Source: Sphingobacteriaceae bacterium
Lineage (GTDB): Bacteria > Bacteroidota > Bacteroidia > Sphingobacteriales > Sphingobacteriaceae
DNA: 64,000 nt
Assembly: GCA_903642215.1 (NCBI GenBank)
Contig: CAHJWG010000002.1
Location: 124,001 to 188,000, forward strand
Direction: 5' to 3'
The notes beneath the pieces were generated by a model that was given only the letters and a program-made list of their open reading frames with translations, did no database searches and was not told the origin of the DNA. Shown here piece by piece: positions 24,192 to 33,662 of this stretch. Position numbers and translations under genes: made by a program. Position 1 is the first letter of the stretch; each line of letters starts with the position of its first letter.

Positions 24192-24686
24192 TTATTTTTT
24201 AACAAACTTGAAAGCGCCGGAATTCATGCAATAACGTTTGCCGCCTCTGTCGGCAGGGCCGTCATTAAAAACATGGCCTAAATGGAAACCGGTACTTTTT
24301 TCGATTACTTCATCACGATCCATTCCGTAACTTGTATCATGCACAACTTCAACTTTACTTCGATCGATTGGCTTTACAAAACTTGGCCAACCTGTACCGG
24401 ATTCAAACTTATCACTTGAAGAAAATAATGGTTCGCCGGTTGCTGCACTTACGTAAATACCTTTTTCGTGATTATCGTAATAAGCATTTTTGAAAGGCGG
24501 CTCGGTGCCTCTTTCAACCATAATTTCATAAGCTGTTGGCGATAATGTTTTTTTCCACTCAGCATCAGTTTTTACAACCTTTCTTTTTGGCGCATTAGCG
24601 GCAACTTTATTTTGCCCGCTTATATTCTGGCATCCGAATAAACTTACAGATGCAGCTGTAATTGCAATTAATATTAAACGTTTCAT
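24192..24686 (-). CDS. msrB: Peptide-methionine (R)-S-oxide reductase, lipoprotein
   Basis: 164 residues. Lipoprotein signal with lipobox LFGC at residues 16-19, then an MsrB domain: GTEPPFKNAYYDNHEKGIY, SGTGWPSF, GFHLGHVFNDGP, and the catalytic Cys in GKRYCMNSGAFKF. The two zinc CxxC pairs of many MsrBs are missing (SAAT and EKST at those places), and the usual resolving Cys position is Thr (SGTGW), so the enzyme has one thiol and needs an external reductant. It should repair oxidised methionine in envelope proteins. Confidence 0.93.
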   Translation of the reverse strand: MKRLILIAITAASVSLFGCQNISGQNKVAANAPKRKVVKTDAEWKKTLSPTAYEIMVERGTEPPFKNAYYDNHEKGIYVSAATGEPLFSSSDKFESGTGWPSFVKPIDRSKVEVVHDTSYGMDRDEVIEKSTGFHLGHVFNDGPADRGGKRYCMNSGAFKFVKK

Positions 24687-24765
24687 AAGTATGAAAACGG
24701 AAAAACCGGTAAAATAGTTTCTGAATATTGTGTTATTTGACTGTTACAATACTAAAGTTTTATGC

Positions 24766-24779
24766 GTTAAAAGAAGTAT
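24766..24779 (+). repeat. Dispersed motif, GAAG form
   Basis: GTTAAAAGAAGTAT, 80 bases upstream of the msrB start and 6 bases beyond the stop of the TPR-like gene. Confidence 0.8.
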
Positions 24780-24784
24780 CAAAT

Positions 24785-25369
24785 CTAATCCGTCAATAAA
24801 TCAATACAATTGGCTCTAAATATTTTTAAACGATTGTTGAGAGAAGCCAAACCAACCTGATCATTTAATTTTTGATACAAGCTTTTAATCAGAATTAAAG
24901 TTTCATCATCGTGATCACAAGCTTCTGCTTTTTCCAAGTGAGGCAATGCTTTTTTTAACAGGTTAAAATATTGTGTTTTATATTTTTGCTGATCAGCTGA
25001 ATTGGATTGCTTGATCTGTTTAATTAAAACATTTGTATCCCGTAAATACAAATAGCCCAGCGCGCGATGCGAAACATAATAATCAGGAACGGCAGCAACA
25101 ACTTTTTCATTATACAGAATTGACTTTTGCGGCTGCTGCTGATCTTCATATAATTTGGCTAAACTTCTGTAAAAATTAGTTTGCGTTTTGGCCGGAAGTT
25201 TCTCTTTGTTATTCAAAATGCTGTCCGCTTTTAAAAATGCTTTTGCTGTTTCGTTTTTATATTGCGCTTCGTTAAAATCGACGTATTGATTATAAACACT
25301 TGTATTATATTGCGCAAAAGCGAAAGTTGCCGTCATCAAAAAAAGTAAGCCGAACAATGTTTTTTTCAT
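24785..25369 (-). CDS. Exported TPR-like protein
   Basis: 194 residues from ATG 25369 (MKKTLFGLLFLM); the frame is open 8 codons upstream but the signal peptide (cut near FAFAQ, residue 19-20) marks this start. The mature part has helix pairs in TPR style (TNFYRSLAKLYEDQQQPQKSILYNEKV, VSHRALGYLYL). Probably a periplasmic scaffold protein; partner unknown. The dispersed motif touches the start codon (25370-25383). Confidence 0.65.
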   Translation of the reverse strand: MKKTLFGLLFLMTATFAFAQYNTSVYNQYVDFNEAQYKNETAKAFLKADSILNNKEKLPAKTQTNFYRSLAKLYEDQQQPQKSILYNEKVVAAVPDYYVSHRALGYLYLRDTNVLIKQIKQSNSADQQKYKTQYFNLLKKALPHLEKAEACDHDDETLILIKSLYQKLNDQVGLASLNNRLKIFRANCIDLLTD

Positions 25370-25383
25370 GATAAAAGAAGCAT
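25370..25383 (+). repeat. Dispersed motif, GAAG form, abutting a start codon
   Basis: GATAAAAGAAGCAT directly upstream of the leftward ATG at 25367-25369; on the mRNA it reads ATGCTTCTTTTATC-ATG. Confidence 0.85.
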
Positions 25384-25389
25384 TACAAT

Positions 25390-25959
25390 TCAAAACAAAT
25401 CATCCACTGCCTTGCAAAAAACATGTCCGATCAGCATGTGCATTTCCTGGATTCGGGCAGTAATATCCGAAGGAATAACAATATTCAAATCGCATAATTC
25501 ATTCATTTTACCGCCGTCGCGGCCGGACAAGCCTAAAGTTTTACAATCCATTTTCTTAGCAGATGCTAAAGCTTGTAAAACATTGCCGCTGTTTCCGCTG
25601 GTAGAAATTGCCAGAAAAAGATCGCCGGGCTGGGCCAACGCTTCCAATTGTCTTGCAAAAACCTGTTCAAAACCATAATCGTTACCAATTGCTGTTAAAG
25701 CGGAAGTATCTGTAGATAAAGCAATTGCGGGTAAAGGTTTGCGTTCTTTTACAAACCGGCCGGTAAACTCGGCTGCTATATGCTGGGCATCTGCGGCACT
25801 GCCGCCATTTCCGGCAATCAGTAATTTATTGCCGCTCAAAATGGTTTCGTTAATCATCGAACAACCATTTTCTATCGGTAAAAGAAGCATTTCAATTACT
25901 TTAGCAATCAGTTCCTGGTGATTTTTTAATTCTTCGGGTACCATTTTAGTTATTGTCAT
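25390..25959 (-). CDS. gmhA: SIS-domain sedoheptulose 7-phosphate isomerase (GmhA-like)
   Basis: 189 residues. SIS fold with [25 protein letters not shown] (near 45-70), [17 protein letters not shown] and LSGRDGG, all typical of GmhA/DiaA. GmhA makes D-glycero-D-manno-heptose 7-phosphate. It overlaps the end of the heptose kinase gene by 14 bases, which supports the heptose role over the DnaA-binding DiaA role. A later ATG at 25944 is an alternative start. One dispersed-motif copy is internal (25877-25890). Confidence 0.88.
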   Translation of the reverse strand: MTITKMVPEELKNHQELIAKVIEMLLLPIENGCSMINETILSGNKLLIAGNGGSAADAQHIAAEFTGRFVKERKPLPAIALSTDTSALTAIGNDYGFEQVFARQLEALAQPGDLFLAISTSGNSGNVLQALASAKKMDCKTLGLSGRDGGKMNELCDLNIVIPSDITARIQEMHMLIGHVFCKAVDDLF

Positions 25960-26932
25960 TTTCCATATCTTCTATAATTTCTTTAACGGAAGTTGTGGCA
26001 CTTCCAACCCGCCGGATTACAATTGCCGCCGCATGATTGGCCAGTTCGCAAGCTTCTTCCACCGTAAAACCCAAAGTAATAAAGTAGGCTAAAGTTGCCA
26101 AAACCGTATCGCCGGCACCGGTAACGTCAAAAACTTCCGTAGCCTTAACATCTAATAATTTGTAACTGTTTTGTGTGAAGATTGCGATTCCTTCTTCCGA
26201 TAGAGTTACCACCAGAAATTCAGAAACCGTTAGTTTAAACAAAGCCATTGCTGCGTTTTGAAGTTCTGCTGCCGAAGCAATCTTTTCAAACTTTAACGCT
26301 TGCGCCAGTTCTTTTTTATTTGGCTTGATGAGGAAAGCACCTTTGTATTTTGCAAAATCAAGTCCTTTCGGATCAACAATTACTTTCTTATTGATCGATT
26401 TACAATGATTGATAACCCGTTTACAAAGAGAAACCGAAAGCACGCCTTTGTTATAATCCGAAAATAAAACCAGATCAACCTGATCAAAAAGCGGTAGGAT
26501 TTTGGCGAATAATTCATCTTCCGACACTTTACTAATCGGTTCTGTAACTTCCCGATCTACCCGAACAATCTGATGGCTGCCGGCAATAATCCGTGTTTTG
26601 ATGGTAGTCGGACGGTTTTTATCAATCACAATCCCGCTGATATCTGCATTTTCATCAGTCAAAACCTTTAATAATTCTTTTCCGGCAATGTCTTCTCCGG
26701 TTACTCCGGCAACAATTACCTCAGCTCCAAACGATAATAAATTTTGGGCAACATTTCCGGCTCCGCCCAACGTACTTGATTCTTTTTGAACATTTACGAT
26801 AGGAACAGGAGCTTCCGGCGATAAGCGGTTAGCATCGCCCCAAATGTATTGATCGATCATCAAATCCCCGATAATTAATATTTTAGGCCGTTTTAAATTA
26901 GTTGGCAAGGAACGGAGTTTGTTGAGCAGCAT
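25946..26932 (-). CDS. hldA: D-glycero-beta-D-manno-heptose-7-phosphate kinase
   Basis: 328 residues, equal to the kinase half of HldE only; the adenylyltransferase half is absent. PfkB/ribokinase fold: [51 protein letters not shown] and the catalytic [14 protein letters not shown]. It phosphorylates heptose 7-phosphate at C1 for ADP-heptose and LPS core synthesis, with gmhA downstream; a separate nucleotidyltransferase must lie elsewhere. The dispersed motif (26931-26944) overlaps the start codon. Confidence 0.93.
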   Translation of the reverse strand: MLLNKLRSLPTNLKRPKILIIGDLMIDQYIWGDANRLSPEAPVPIVNVQKESSTLGGAGNVAQNLLSFGAEVIVAGVTGEDIAGKELLKVLTDENADISGIVIDKNRPTTIKTRIIAGSHQIVRVDREVTEPISKVSEDELFAKILPLFDQVDLVLFSDYNKGVLSVSLCKRVINHCKSINKKVIVDPKGLDFAKYKGAFLIKPNKKELAQALKFEKIASAAELQNAAMALFKLTVSEFLVVTLSEEGIAIFTQNSYKLLDVKATEVFDVTGAGDTVLATLAYFITLGFTVEEACELANHAAAIVIRRVGSATTSVKEIIEDMENDNN

Positions 26933-26944
26933 GCTGTTTTTATG
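26931..26944 (-). repeat. Dispersed motif, ACAG form, overlapping hldA start
   Basis: On the gene strand CATAAAAACAGCAT runs into the ATG, whose first two bases are the last two of the motif. Confidence 0.85.
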
Positions 26945-26998
26945 GGCGAAAATAATACTTTGAATGTTTATAAAAACCTGTGTAACAATTTTTAGATG

Positions 26999-29809
26999 CT
27001 AAAAGAAGCTTAACGGAACGATCAGCTCAAACCGGTTTGGGCCATAACCGCCAAACAAATCCCGATCCTGTAAATGTGTATAACGGAAACCAAAAGTAAA
27101 AGGCAACTCGTTCCACAAACTGGAATCTAAATAAATTTCTGTTCCGGCCGAGCGGAAATTTGCTTTAAAAGGTTGTCCGTTCGTGTAAGTATCTGTTGTT
27201 CGGATGTAATCATAAAACACATTTGCCCGGATGCGCAGCAGATAGAAAAAGCCGGCAAAACCTGCATCCGGGTAAGCAATCGGGAAGTGATAATTAGCGG
27301 CAACTTTATTCATTTTACTTAAATTTTCTACAGTATAACCTCTCGAAAACGGAAGCTGATTTGAAAAAAGACTGATGCCGTTTGCACCATTGTGCTTTTG
27401 GAAAGCAGCGTTAAATTGTAAACTATTGTTTTTAAAAATTCCAGGAAAATAAAAATAAGCGTTGCCCAAAAATTGGTTTGCATTGTAATTGGTAACAGCA
27501 ACTTTATAACTTAAAGTAATATTTTGCGCTAAACTTGGATAAATTTGCTGATAAGCTTTCTGGTTCTGGCTGCTCAATTGGATAGCATTACTTAGATAAC
27601 TGTAAGATTGCGTTCCGAATTGTGATTGAAATGTTCCCTTATATTTACTTTGATTATAAACATAATTACTGCCCAAGTTTAGCCTGCTGGTTGTTCGGCC
27701 GTTGCTAAAAGTTAGCGGAACAGAAAAGCCGCCTTGTACTTGTGTTTCGTTCCAATAAATATCGTTGCCGCGGTAAAGTGATCTTCTATCAAAAGTATAA
27801 TTTACGCCGCCGGATAAGTATGGAAACAAAGCACCGTAAATTGCATCAAAACCGATTTCTTTATAGCCTTCGTTTCGGTTGTAAGTTCCATAAAGTTGTG
27901 ATTGAAAAGTATTTAGAATATTTTCTCCAACTAAAGAAAGCGTGTAATCCGGATCGCTAAAAGATGGTTCCAAACTATGGAAATTGAATAAGTGCGATAA
28001 ACCGGCATATTTACGGGTTTGAAATGTATTGTTTGGAACAGAAGCCAGTAAATTGGAATTGTTTTTTTCCAGGTTTGTAATGTTAAAATTTGAAAGCGGT
28101 AAAGCTAATTCGGTTTCTGAAATTGGATTCCAATTAAGTTCGGTTTTTTCAATTTGATGCAATTCAAAACCGGTTGCCGTAAAACTATTATATAAAATTA
28201 CATGATTATTTACCGTTGTTTCGTAATTACCAACTGCTCCGTTTAAAGCTTTATTTTCGAGCTTGTACAATTTTCCGTTTGATAAAGTAAGTGCAAACAA
28301 AGCATCATTTTTCTCCGTAGAAGCTGTAAAATAAACGGTGTCTTTTATGATAGTCGGAAAGCCGATCACCTTAAAACCGTAAGGTGTTAAACTGTTAATT
28401 GCACCATTATTCAGGTTGATTTCAGCCAAGCTCATTTTTCCGGATTGGTTTCTTACTGCCGAAATCACGGTTTCATTATCCAGAAACTTTGGATAAGTAT
28501 AAATTAGTTTTTGCGGGTTTGGAACGATGCGGGTTACTTTTCCATCTTCAACATTAATCAAATGCAGTTCGCTTTTTCCCTGCGGGGATTGTTGTACGGC
28601 GATGATCGTTTTGCCGTCTTCACTCAAATCCGGTGAAAAATATTTGCTTCTTTTACCGATACTTTTTTGTGTTTCGGTGGCCACATCAAGCAATTGTAAG
28701 TTGCTGTAATCTTTAAAATTCCAACGTAAATCCGGGCGATAGGAAGCGTAAACAATTTTGCCGTTTTTGTAAGAGAACTGATTGTCCAGCGAAGCATCAC
28801 GAACACGGATCACTTTCTCTGCATTGCCGGTTTTCAATACAAAACGATGAACTTTGCTGTACGAAGTTTTTACATAGATAAAAGAAGTATCGTTGATAAA
28901 AGCGGGAAATTCCTGATCGGCCGCAAAATGTTTTGGCTGCGTTCGCTTCTGATCTTCCGCAGCAAACTGGTTTTTGAAATAATCCAAAGCCTGCGCCCTA
29001 AACTGCGGATAACTTACGCCGGCATAAGTTTTAACAGCTCCGCGGAAAGTTTTCTTTACCGCTGCTGCATCGTGCGTTACTTTTTTCCAGAAATCACTGC
29101 CGTATTTTTCCCTTCCGTAAGCAACTTCCATATAACCCAAAGGATAATGGTTCGGCACAAAATCCCGGTAAGAACCGTTGCGCAGCTTCATCCAGCTATA
29201 ATTTTTATCGGCCGACCATAACGAACGATAACCGTTGAAGTAAAATGGCAATCGGCCGCGGCCCTGCCGGCTCGTTAAAGTTTCGTTAAAAACAGCATCG
29301 CCTTCGTAAAACCAGTTGGGTACGGTTAGCGTGCTAAGAACCGCTTGCCCGACTTCGCCAAAAATAGTATGGAAAATTTTGGTGAGGCCGACATCAAAAT
29401 TATTGTATTGCTGCACATGCCGGTACTCGTGGATGGCCAGTTGATCGGTCCAGCGTAAACTGCCCAGCTCAAAACTGTTTTGATCCGGGGTGAGGTAATA
29501 TTCGCTTCTGAAAGGGGCCAAACCAACATAACCGTTAGAAACTGTAGTTTGATTTTGGAGGACAATGTCGATCTTTTTCTGCCGGAAACCAATGGTAGGT
29601 TGAATGTCGCGGTGCATATAATCGATGATATTGGCCACGCGCTGTGCTGAAGAATCCAAGCCACGCGGAAAAATAATCCGAGCTTCTTTTGTATTGATTT
29701 GCTGCCATTTGATAGAGGGCGGGTTGCCGCCAAATTCCTGCGCCTGCACCCGGCACCAAAAAAAGGTTGATAAAAACAGTATCGCAGCAAATTTTAAAAA
29801 GGCAGGCAT
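26999..29809 (-). CDS. Secreted gluzincin-like / beta-propeller / outer-membrane barrel protein
   Basis: 936 residues. Signal peptide (1-24, cut after VQAQ). Residues 25-270 resemble an MA-clan metallopeptidase: H127-E-Y-R-H131 with a likely third ligand at E169 in WFYEGDAVFNE. Residues about 280-600 have WD40/TolB-like propeller blades (KYFSPDLSEDGKTIIAVQQ, TYPKFLDNETVISAV). Residues about 620-936 are amphipathic beta strands ending RFELIVPLSFF, an outer-membrane barrel signature. It may anchor an extracellular or periplasmic protease. A motif copy is in the signal peptide (29769), a variant overlaps the stop (26998). Confidence 0.7.
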   Translation of the reverse strand: MPAFLKFAAILFLSTFFWCRVQAQEFGGNPPSIKWQQINTKEARIIFPRGLDSSAQRVANIIDYMHRDIQPTIGFRQKKIDIVLQNQTTVSNGYVGLAPFRSEYYLTPDQNSFELGSLRWTDQLAIHEYRHVQQYNNFDVGLTKIFHTIFGEVGQAVLSTLTVPNWFYEGDAVFNETLTSRQGRGRLPFYFNGYRSLWSADKNYSWMKLRNGSYRDFVPNHYPLGYMEVAYGREKYGSDFWKKVTHDAAAVKKTFRGAVKTYAGVSYPQFRAQALDYFKNQFAAEDQKRTQPKHFAADQEFPAFINDTSFIYVKTSYSKVHRFVLKTGNAEKVIRVRDASLDNQFSYKNGKIVYASYRPDLRWNFKDYSNLQLLDVATETQKSIGKRSKYFSPDLSEDGKTIIAVQQSPQGKSELHLINVEDGKVTRIVPNPQKLIYTYPKFLDNETVISAVRNQSGKMSLAEINLNNGAINSLTPYGFKVIGFPTIIKDTVYFTASTEKNDALFALTLSNGKLYKLENKALNGAVGNYETTVNNHVILYNSFTATGFELHQIEKTELNWNPISETELALPLSNFNITNLEKNNSNLLASVPNNTFQTRKYAGLSHLFNFHSLEPSFSDPDYTLSLVGENILNTFQSQLYGTYNRNEGYKEIGFDAIYGALFPYLSGGVNYTFDRRSLYRGNDIYWNETQVQGGFSVPLTFSNGRTTSRLNLGSNYVYNQSKYKGTFQSQFGTQSYSYLSNAIQLSSQNQKAYQQIYPSLAQNITLSYKVAVTNYNANQFLGNAYFYFPGIFKNNSLQFNAAFQKHNGANGISLFSNQLPFSRGYTVENLSKMNKVAANYHFPIAYPDAGFAGFFYLLRIRANVFYDYIRTTDTYTNGQPFKANFRSAGTEIYLDSSLWNELPFTFGFRYTHLQDRDLFGGYGPNRFELIVPLSFF

Positions 29810-29861
29810 TTATGAGATTGTTTTGTGGGAGGGAAATTAATCAAATTTATTTTTCTTGTGC
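29810..29861. other. Short gap before composite repeat
   Basis: Contains only the upstream region of the 936-aa gene; no clear promoter box seen. Confidence 0.4.
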
Positions 29862-30177
29862 GTTCTTTTGCTTGAACAAAAGAACCAAAATTCAAGAATG
29901 CCGGATCACCTCCGGGCGGCATTCAAGCCAATGCACCTTGGTGGTAACTTTGCAAATGGCCTGTCCTTCTTAAATAAAAGCAAGAGTTCTTTTCAATACA
30001 TCTAATTTATACCGATAAAAGAAGCATTAGAAACAATCCTTCGACCATGCTCAACACAACAAAGCGGATATTCCGAAGCGTCCGGTCTACGCCCTGGCGC
30101 GGAATGGCCCGACAAAACGCCCGGAGGGATCGGGTTTGTCTTGACTTTTTGGTTCTTTTTGGTCAAGCAAAAAGAAC
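29862..30177 (+). repeat. Composite intergenic repeat, copy A (MITE-like)
   Basis: About 316 bases with no coding content. Left end is hairpin GTTCTTTTG-CTTGAA-CAAAAGAAC (29862-29885); the right end (30140-30177) is an inverted version of the same ends, giving imperfect terminal inverted repeats of about 36 bases. Inside, the segment up to about 30030 is highly similar to the reverse of 40350-40519, includes GATCACCTCCGGGCG and CCTGTCCTTCTTAAATAAAA, and ends with a dispersed-motif copy. The segment 30050-30135 matches the reverse of 40245-40310. Non-autonomous mobile element or recombined REP-type element. Confidence 0.7.
30014..30027 (+). repeat. Dispersed motif inside composite repeat A
   Basis: GATAAAAGAAGCAT, at the same relative place as the copy at 40350 in composite repeat B. 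Confidence 0.85.
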
Positions 30178-30255
30178 ATACTGCAAGCAACCGTAGGTTT
30201 GCTTATCATATAATCCCCTTCTACACAAACATGACAAGCCGTTGCCCAAAACTCC

Positions 30256-30263
30256 TAACTTTG
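30256..30263 (+). promoter_or_regulatory. hscA-like gene -7 box
   Basis: TAACTTTG is a perfect TAnnTTTG box, 20 bases upstream of the ATG at 30284; a matching -33 box is not clear. Confidence 0.5.
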
Positions 30264-30283
30264 CGGCTTGTTCTACAATTATT

Positions 30284-32128
30284 ATGGCTACAGTTTCAAT
30301 CAATTTAACAACAGGTTCTATACAGAAAGAGGAAATTATCGTCGGCATCGATCTCGGCACAACCAATTCGCTGGTGGCTTTTATCAACCCGGATAAAAAT
30401 CCGCAGGTAATTAACGATACCGGCAAAGGTGTTTTGGTGCCTTCGATTGTACATTTCGGATCGAATGGTGAGGTTTCGGTTGGAAACGAAGCAAGAGATT
30501 TTTTGATCAGCGATCCGCAGAATACGATCTTTTCGGTGAAGCGTTTGCTGGGCCGTTCTTACAAAGATGTAGCCGGCTATCAAAACTATTTTTCCTACAA
30601 AATAATTGATGATGATACTGAAAGCTTGGTCAAAATTAAAGTAGGCGATGCTTTTTATACGCCGGTAGAATTGTCGGGTTTAATTTTGAAGGAGCTGAAA
30701 GAGCGGGCAGAACACGCCATAAAAACACCGGTAAACAAAGCAGTCATCACCGTTCCGGCTTATTTTAACGATTCGCAAAGGCAAGCCACGCGTGATGCCG
30801 GGAAGCTTGCCGGTTTGGATGTGTTGCGAATTGTGAACGAACCAACAGCCGCAAGTTTGGCTTACGGCATCGGCCTCAATCCGGAAGAAACCAAAACGAT
30901 TGCGGTTTATGATTTGGGCGGAGGGACGTTTGATGTTTCGATCCTGCAAATACAAAACGGGATTTTTGAAGTTCTGGCCACCAATGGCGATACTTTTTTG
31001 GGCGGAGATGATTTTGACCGCTTGATTGTAAATTACTGGATTGAAAAAAATAACCTGCAAAACCAGCATGACCTGCCGCAACAGGAATTACGATTAAAAG
31101 CAGAAGAAGCTAAAAAATCTTTTTCTCATCAAAATTTATTTAACGAAAAGGTAGGGGAGATTTGGTGTACGATTGATTTAGAAACCTTTGAAAAACTGAT
31201 CTTGCCAAAAGTGCAGCAAACGATTGACAGCTGTAAAAACGCTTTAAAAGATGCCGGATTAACAATCAACCAGATTGATGAAGTGGTGATGGTTGGCGGT
31301 TCTACGCGTACGGCTTTAGTGAAACGGATGGTTGCCGAATTTTTTAATCGCCCTGTTCATGACGATGTTAATCCGGATGAAGTTGTGGCACTTGGTGCTG
31401 CCATCCAGGCGGATATTTTGGCCGGAAACCGCACGGATATTTTGCTGCTTGATGTTACGCCGCTTTCATTGGGCATTGAAACGATGGGCGGTTTGATGGA
31501 TGTGATCATTCCAAGAAATGCAAAAATCCCGACTAAAGCCGGACGACAATATACAACCTCTATCGACGGGCAGGTGAATATGAAGATTGCCGTTTATCAG
31601 GGTGAACGCGATCTGGTAAAAGAAAACCGTAAACTGGCCGAATTTGACTTGAAAGGAATCCCGTCTATGCCGGCCGGTTTCCCAAAAGTGGACATTAATT
31701 TTTTGCTGAATGCTGATGGCATTTTAACCATTCAGGCTGTAGAACAACGATCAGGTGTAAAACAACAGGTTGAAGTAAAACCGGCTTATGGTTTAACCGA
31801 TGCCGAAGTAGAACAAATGCTGATGGACAGCATCACGCACGCGAAAGACGACGTACAGCAACGGATGCTGATTGAAGCCCGGACGGAAGGCGAACAAATG
31901 GTTTATACGGCCGAACGTTTCGTTCAAAAAAACGTGGAATACTTAGCTGCAACAGAAATTACAGATACCTTAAAACTGGTTGCCGAACTGAAAGAATCAC
32001 TGACTTCCGGCGATAAAGATCTGATCCACAAACAGATTGATACGCTGAACGAATTTACAAAACCGTTTGCAGAACGTTTAATGGACCAGGCAATCGGCAC
32101 TGCAATGAAAGGGAAAAGTATAGAATAG
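30284..32128 (+). CDS. hscA: Hsp70 family chaperone, HscA-like
   Basis: 614 residues from ATG 30284 ([11 protein letters not shown]); an earlier in-frame ATG at 30242 overlaps the -7 box. Hsp70 ATPase domain: [66 protein letters not shown]; substrate domain from about residue 375 ([16 protein letters not shown]). The N-terminal extension before the first strand, short linker/lid and lack of an EEVD-like or long Gly/Gln tail fit HscA, which works with HscB in Fe-S cluster delivery, over DnaK. No isc genes are adjacent, so the name is by sequence type. Confidence 0.8.
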   Translation: MATVSINLTTGSIQKEEIIVGIDLGTTNSLVAFINPDKNPQVINDTGKGVLVPSIVHFGSNGEVSVGNEARDFLISDPQNTIFSVKRLLGRSYKDVAGYQNYFSYKIIDDDTESLVKIKVGDAFYTPVELSGLILKELKERAEHAIKTPVNKAVITVPAYFNDSQRQATRDAGKLAGLDVLRIVNEPTAASLAYGIGLNPEETKTIAVYDLGGGTFDVSILQIQNGIFEVLATNGDTFLGGDDFDRLIVNYWIEKNNLQNQHDLPQQELRLKAEEAKKSFSHQNLFNEKVGEIWCTIDLETFEKLILPKVQQTIDSCKNALKDAGLTINQIDEVVMVGGSTRTALVKRMVAEFFNRPVHDDVNPDEVVALGAAIQADILAGNRTDILLLDVTPLSLGIETMGGLMDVIIPRNAKIPTKAGRQYTTSIDGQVNMKIAVYQGERDLVKENRKLAEFDLKGIPSMPAGFPKVDINFLLNADGILTIQAVEQRSGVKQQVEVKPAYGLTDAEVEQMLMDSITHAKDDVQQRMLIEARTEGEQMVYTAERFVQKNVEYLAATEITDTLKLVAELKESLTSGDKDLIHKQIDTLNEFTKPFAERLMDQAIGTAMKGKSIE

Positions 32129-32194
32129 TTTTTAACGGGTTACTGCTGTTTGTACTTAATTTTATATTTTTAGCGCAATGATAATCAGTAATTT

Positions 32195-32857
32195 ATGAAC
32201 CAAAATTTTACCTATAAAAACAGTATAGCTTCAGGTTTAATTGCAGCCGTTACTTGGTTTGCAGTATTTATGCAGTACAAAATTTCCGTCCCGGAGTATT
32301 TGGAAAAAGGCAGAACGCTGGCCGGAAGCATTGTCCAGCTAACAAGCTACTTCACTATTTTAACCAATGTTTTAGTTGCGCTCAGCTTAACCGCAGTTCT
32401 GTTAATTCCCAAAACAGTTGTCGGCAGGTTTTTCTCCAAAATATCTACTGCAACCGCCATTGCCGTTTACATTACCATTGTTTGTTTGGTTTATAATTTG
32501 GTTTTGCGGCAATTTTGGAATGCAAAAAGTGTATTTAAAACAAACGACGAACTGCTGCACGTAGTTGTACCATTTCTGTACGTTTTAAACTGGCTTTTTT
32601 TACTGCCTAAAACCGGCTTGGTTTGGAAACAATTGCCCGGCTGGTTGCTATTTCCGTTGGGATATTTGGTTTACATCATCATCCGCGGTGCGTTAACCGG
32701 CTATTATCCGTATTTTTTTGTGGATGTAAAAAGCTTTGGTTATGCGGCTGTCGCTTTAAATGCTTTCGGGTTGTTAATTATTTTTGCTCTTTTGGGCGCG
32801 CTGTTTATTTTTATCGGCAGGAAAATGATTCCTAAAAATCAAACCGAAAATTATTGA
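32195..32857 (+). CDS. Pr6Pr-family membrane protein
   Basis: 220 residues with six or seven hydrophobic helices. The family pattern is visible: LTSYFTILTNVLVAL, VYNLVLRQFW, ELLHVVVPFLYVLNWL, PLGYLVYIIIRGALTGYYPYFFVDV. Pr6Pr/FAR-17a-like proteins have no settled bacterial function. The dispersed motif in the ACAG form is coded within residues 7-11. Confidence 0.75.
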   Translation: MNQNFTYKNSIASGLIAAVTWFAVFMQYKISVPEYLEKGRTLAGSIVQLTSYFTILTNVLVALSLTAVLLIPKTVVGRFFSKISTATAIAVYITIVCLVYNLVLRQFWNAKSVFKTNDELLHVVVPFLYVLNWLFLLPKTGLVWKQLPGWLLFPLGYLVYIIIRGALTGYYPYFFVDVKSFGYAAVALNAFGLLIIFALLGALFIFIGRKMIPKNQTENY

Positions 32858-32859
32858 TG

Positions 32860-32873
32860 ATGCTTCTTTTACG
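32860..32873 (-). repeat. Dispersed motif, GAAG form
   Basis: ATGCTTCTTTTACG, two bases after the Pr6Pr stop and just before the bidirectional terminator. Confidence 0.85.
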
Positions 32874-32876
32874 GCA

Positions 32877-32908
32877 TAAAAAAAGACACTCGAAAAAGTG
32901 TCTTTTTT
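32877..32908. terminator. Bidirectional terminator between convergent genes
   Basis: AAAAAAGACACT and AGTGTCTTTTTT around CGAAAA. Confidence 0.8.
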
Positions 32909-32932
32909 TATGATAAACATACTCGGAAATTC

Positions 32933-33235
32933 TTATTCGTTTCCGGTAGCTTCTTTTATGGCTTGTTGTTCTTTTAGCTGTTCAACGTGGTTGGTATCCG
33001 CAAACTGATCGGTGTTACCGGCAAAATAGTCCAGAATATTGGCAATGGCATCCAGGTTATCTGCAATACGCTGGTGCATATCCGGCAATTCGGTTTCCAG
33101 TCTTTTATCGCCTAAATCAATATTATCGACTTCAATTTTAGCTAATTTCTGAATGATTGCCTGCTGGCTGTTTTTTAAGTCTTCCAGCTCATGAACGATT
33201 TTTTCCATCGTGGCAAATTTTTTCAACGTATCCAT
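32933..33235 (-). CDS. Small coiled-coil protein of unknown function
   Basis: 100 residues, acidic, almost fully helical, with heptad-like spacing in residues 8-35 and 50-70 (MHQRIADNLDAIANILDYF). No motif. The dispersed motif (33237-33250) lies one base upstream of the ATG. Confidence 0.6.
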   Translation of the reverse strand: MDTLKKFATMEKIVHELEDLKNSQQAIIQKLAKIEVDNIDLGDKRLETELPDMHQRIADNLDAIANILDYFAGNTDQFADTNHVEQLKEQQAIKEATGNE

Positions 33236-33236
33236 T

Positions 33237-33250
33237 GTGCTTCTTTTATA
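33237..33250 (-). repeat. Dispersed motif, GAAG form, next to a start codon
   Basis: On the gene strand TATAAAAGAAGCAC then A and ATG. Confidence 0.8.
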
Positions 33251-33307
33251 GGTGAATTTATTTAATTACTGTGTGAACGTGTTTTGCGCCATAAAGTTTT
33301 GTTATGG

Positions 33308-33529
33308 CTAAAGCGCATGGCTTTCAATGCCGTCTTCTATGGCTTGCATCGTTTCCATCGGCAGCGTTTCCCCGCCAAGCTGGTAACAATGGCCGTGCAG
33401 ATCAAAGCGGATTTTGGTTTGATATTTTCCGTCGAAATAAGTTTCATAATCATCACCCTGAGGTTCAATCCGGCATAAAACTTTTTCTCCTGAATGATGC
33501 ACGTAAAATTCAAAAGGTTCTGTTTCCAT
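33308..33529 (-). CDS. Small conserved-looking hypothetical protein, 73 aa
   Basis: Beta-rich 73-residue protein (FEFYVHHSGEKVLCRIEP, TKIRFDLHGHCYQLGGE). No signal peptide or known motif. Its own unit between the coiled-coil gene and tRNA-Thr. Confidence 0.55.
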   Translation of the reverse strand: METEPFEFYVHHSGEKVLCRIEPQGDDYETYFDGKYQTKIRFDLHGHCYQLGGETLPMETMQAIEDGIESHAL

Positions 33530-33555
33530 ATTTTTAGGTTGAAGTGATTTTTTTG

Positions 33556-33628
33556 AGCCGACGACGGGAGTCGAACCTGCGACCTACTCATTACGAATGA
33601 GTTGCTCTACCAGCTGAGCTACGTCGGC
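33556..33628 (-). tRNA. tRNA-Thr (anticodon CGT)
   Basis: Seven-base acceptor GCCGACG/CGTCGGC, D arm AGCTCAGCTGGTAGAGC, anticodon stem ACTCA/TGAGT with loop TTCGTAA (anticodon CGT), T arm with GGTTCGACTCC. Discriminator U; CCA not encoded. Confidence 0.95.
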
Positions 33629-33643
33629 CTTTCATTTTTAGGT

Positions 33644-33657
33644 GATAAAAGAAGTAT
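33644..33657 (+). repeat. Dispersed motif, GAAG form
   Basis: GATAAAAGAAGTAT between the tRNA and the end of the CheB-like gene; preceded by TAGGT, part of an extended match shared with 56290, 59432 and 63772. Confidence 0.85.
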
Positions 33658-33662
33658 GCAAA

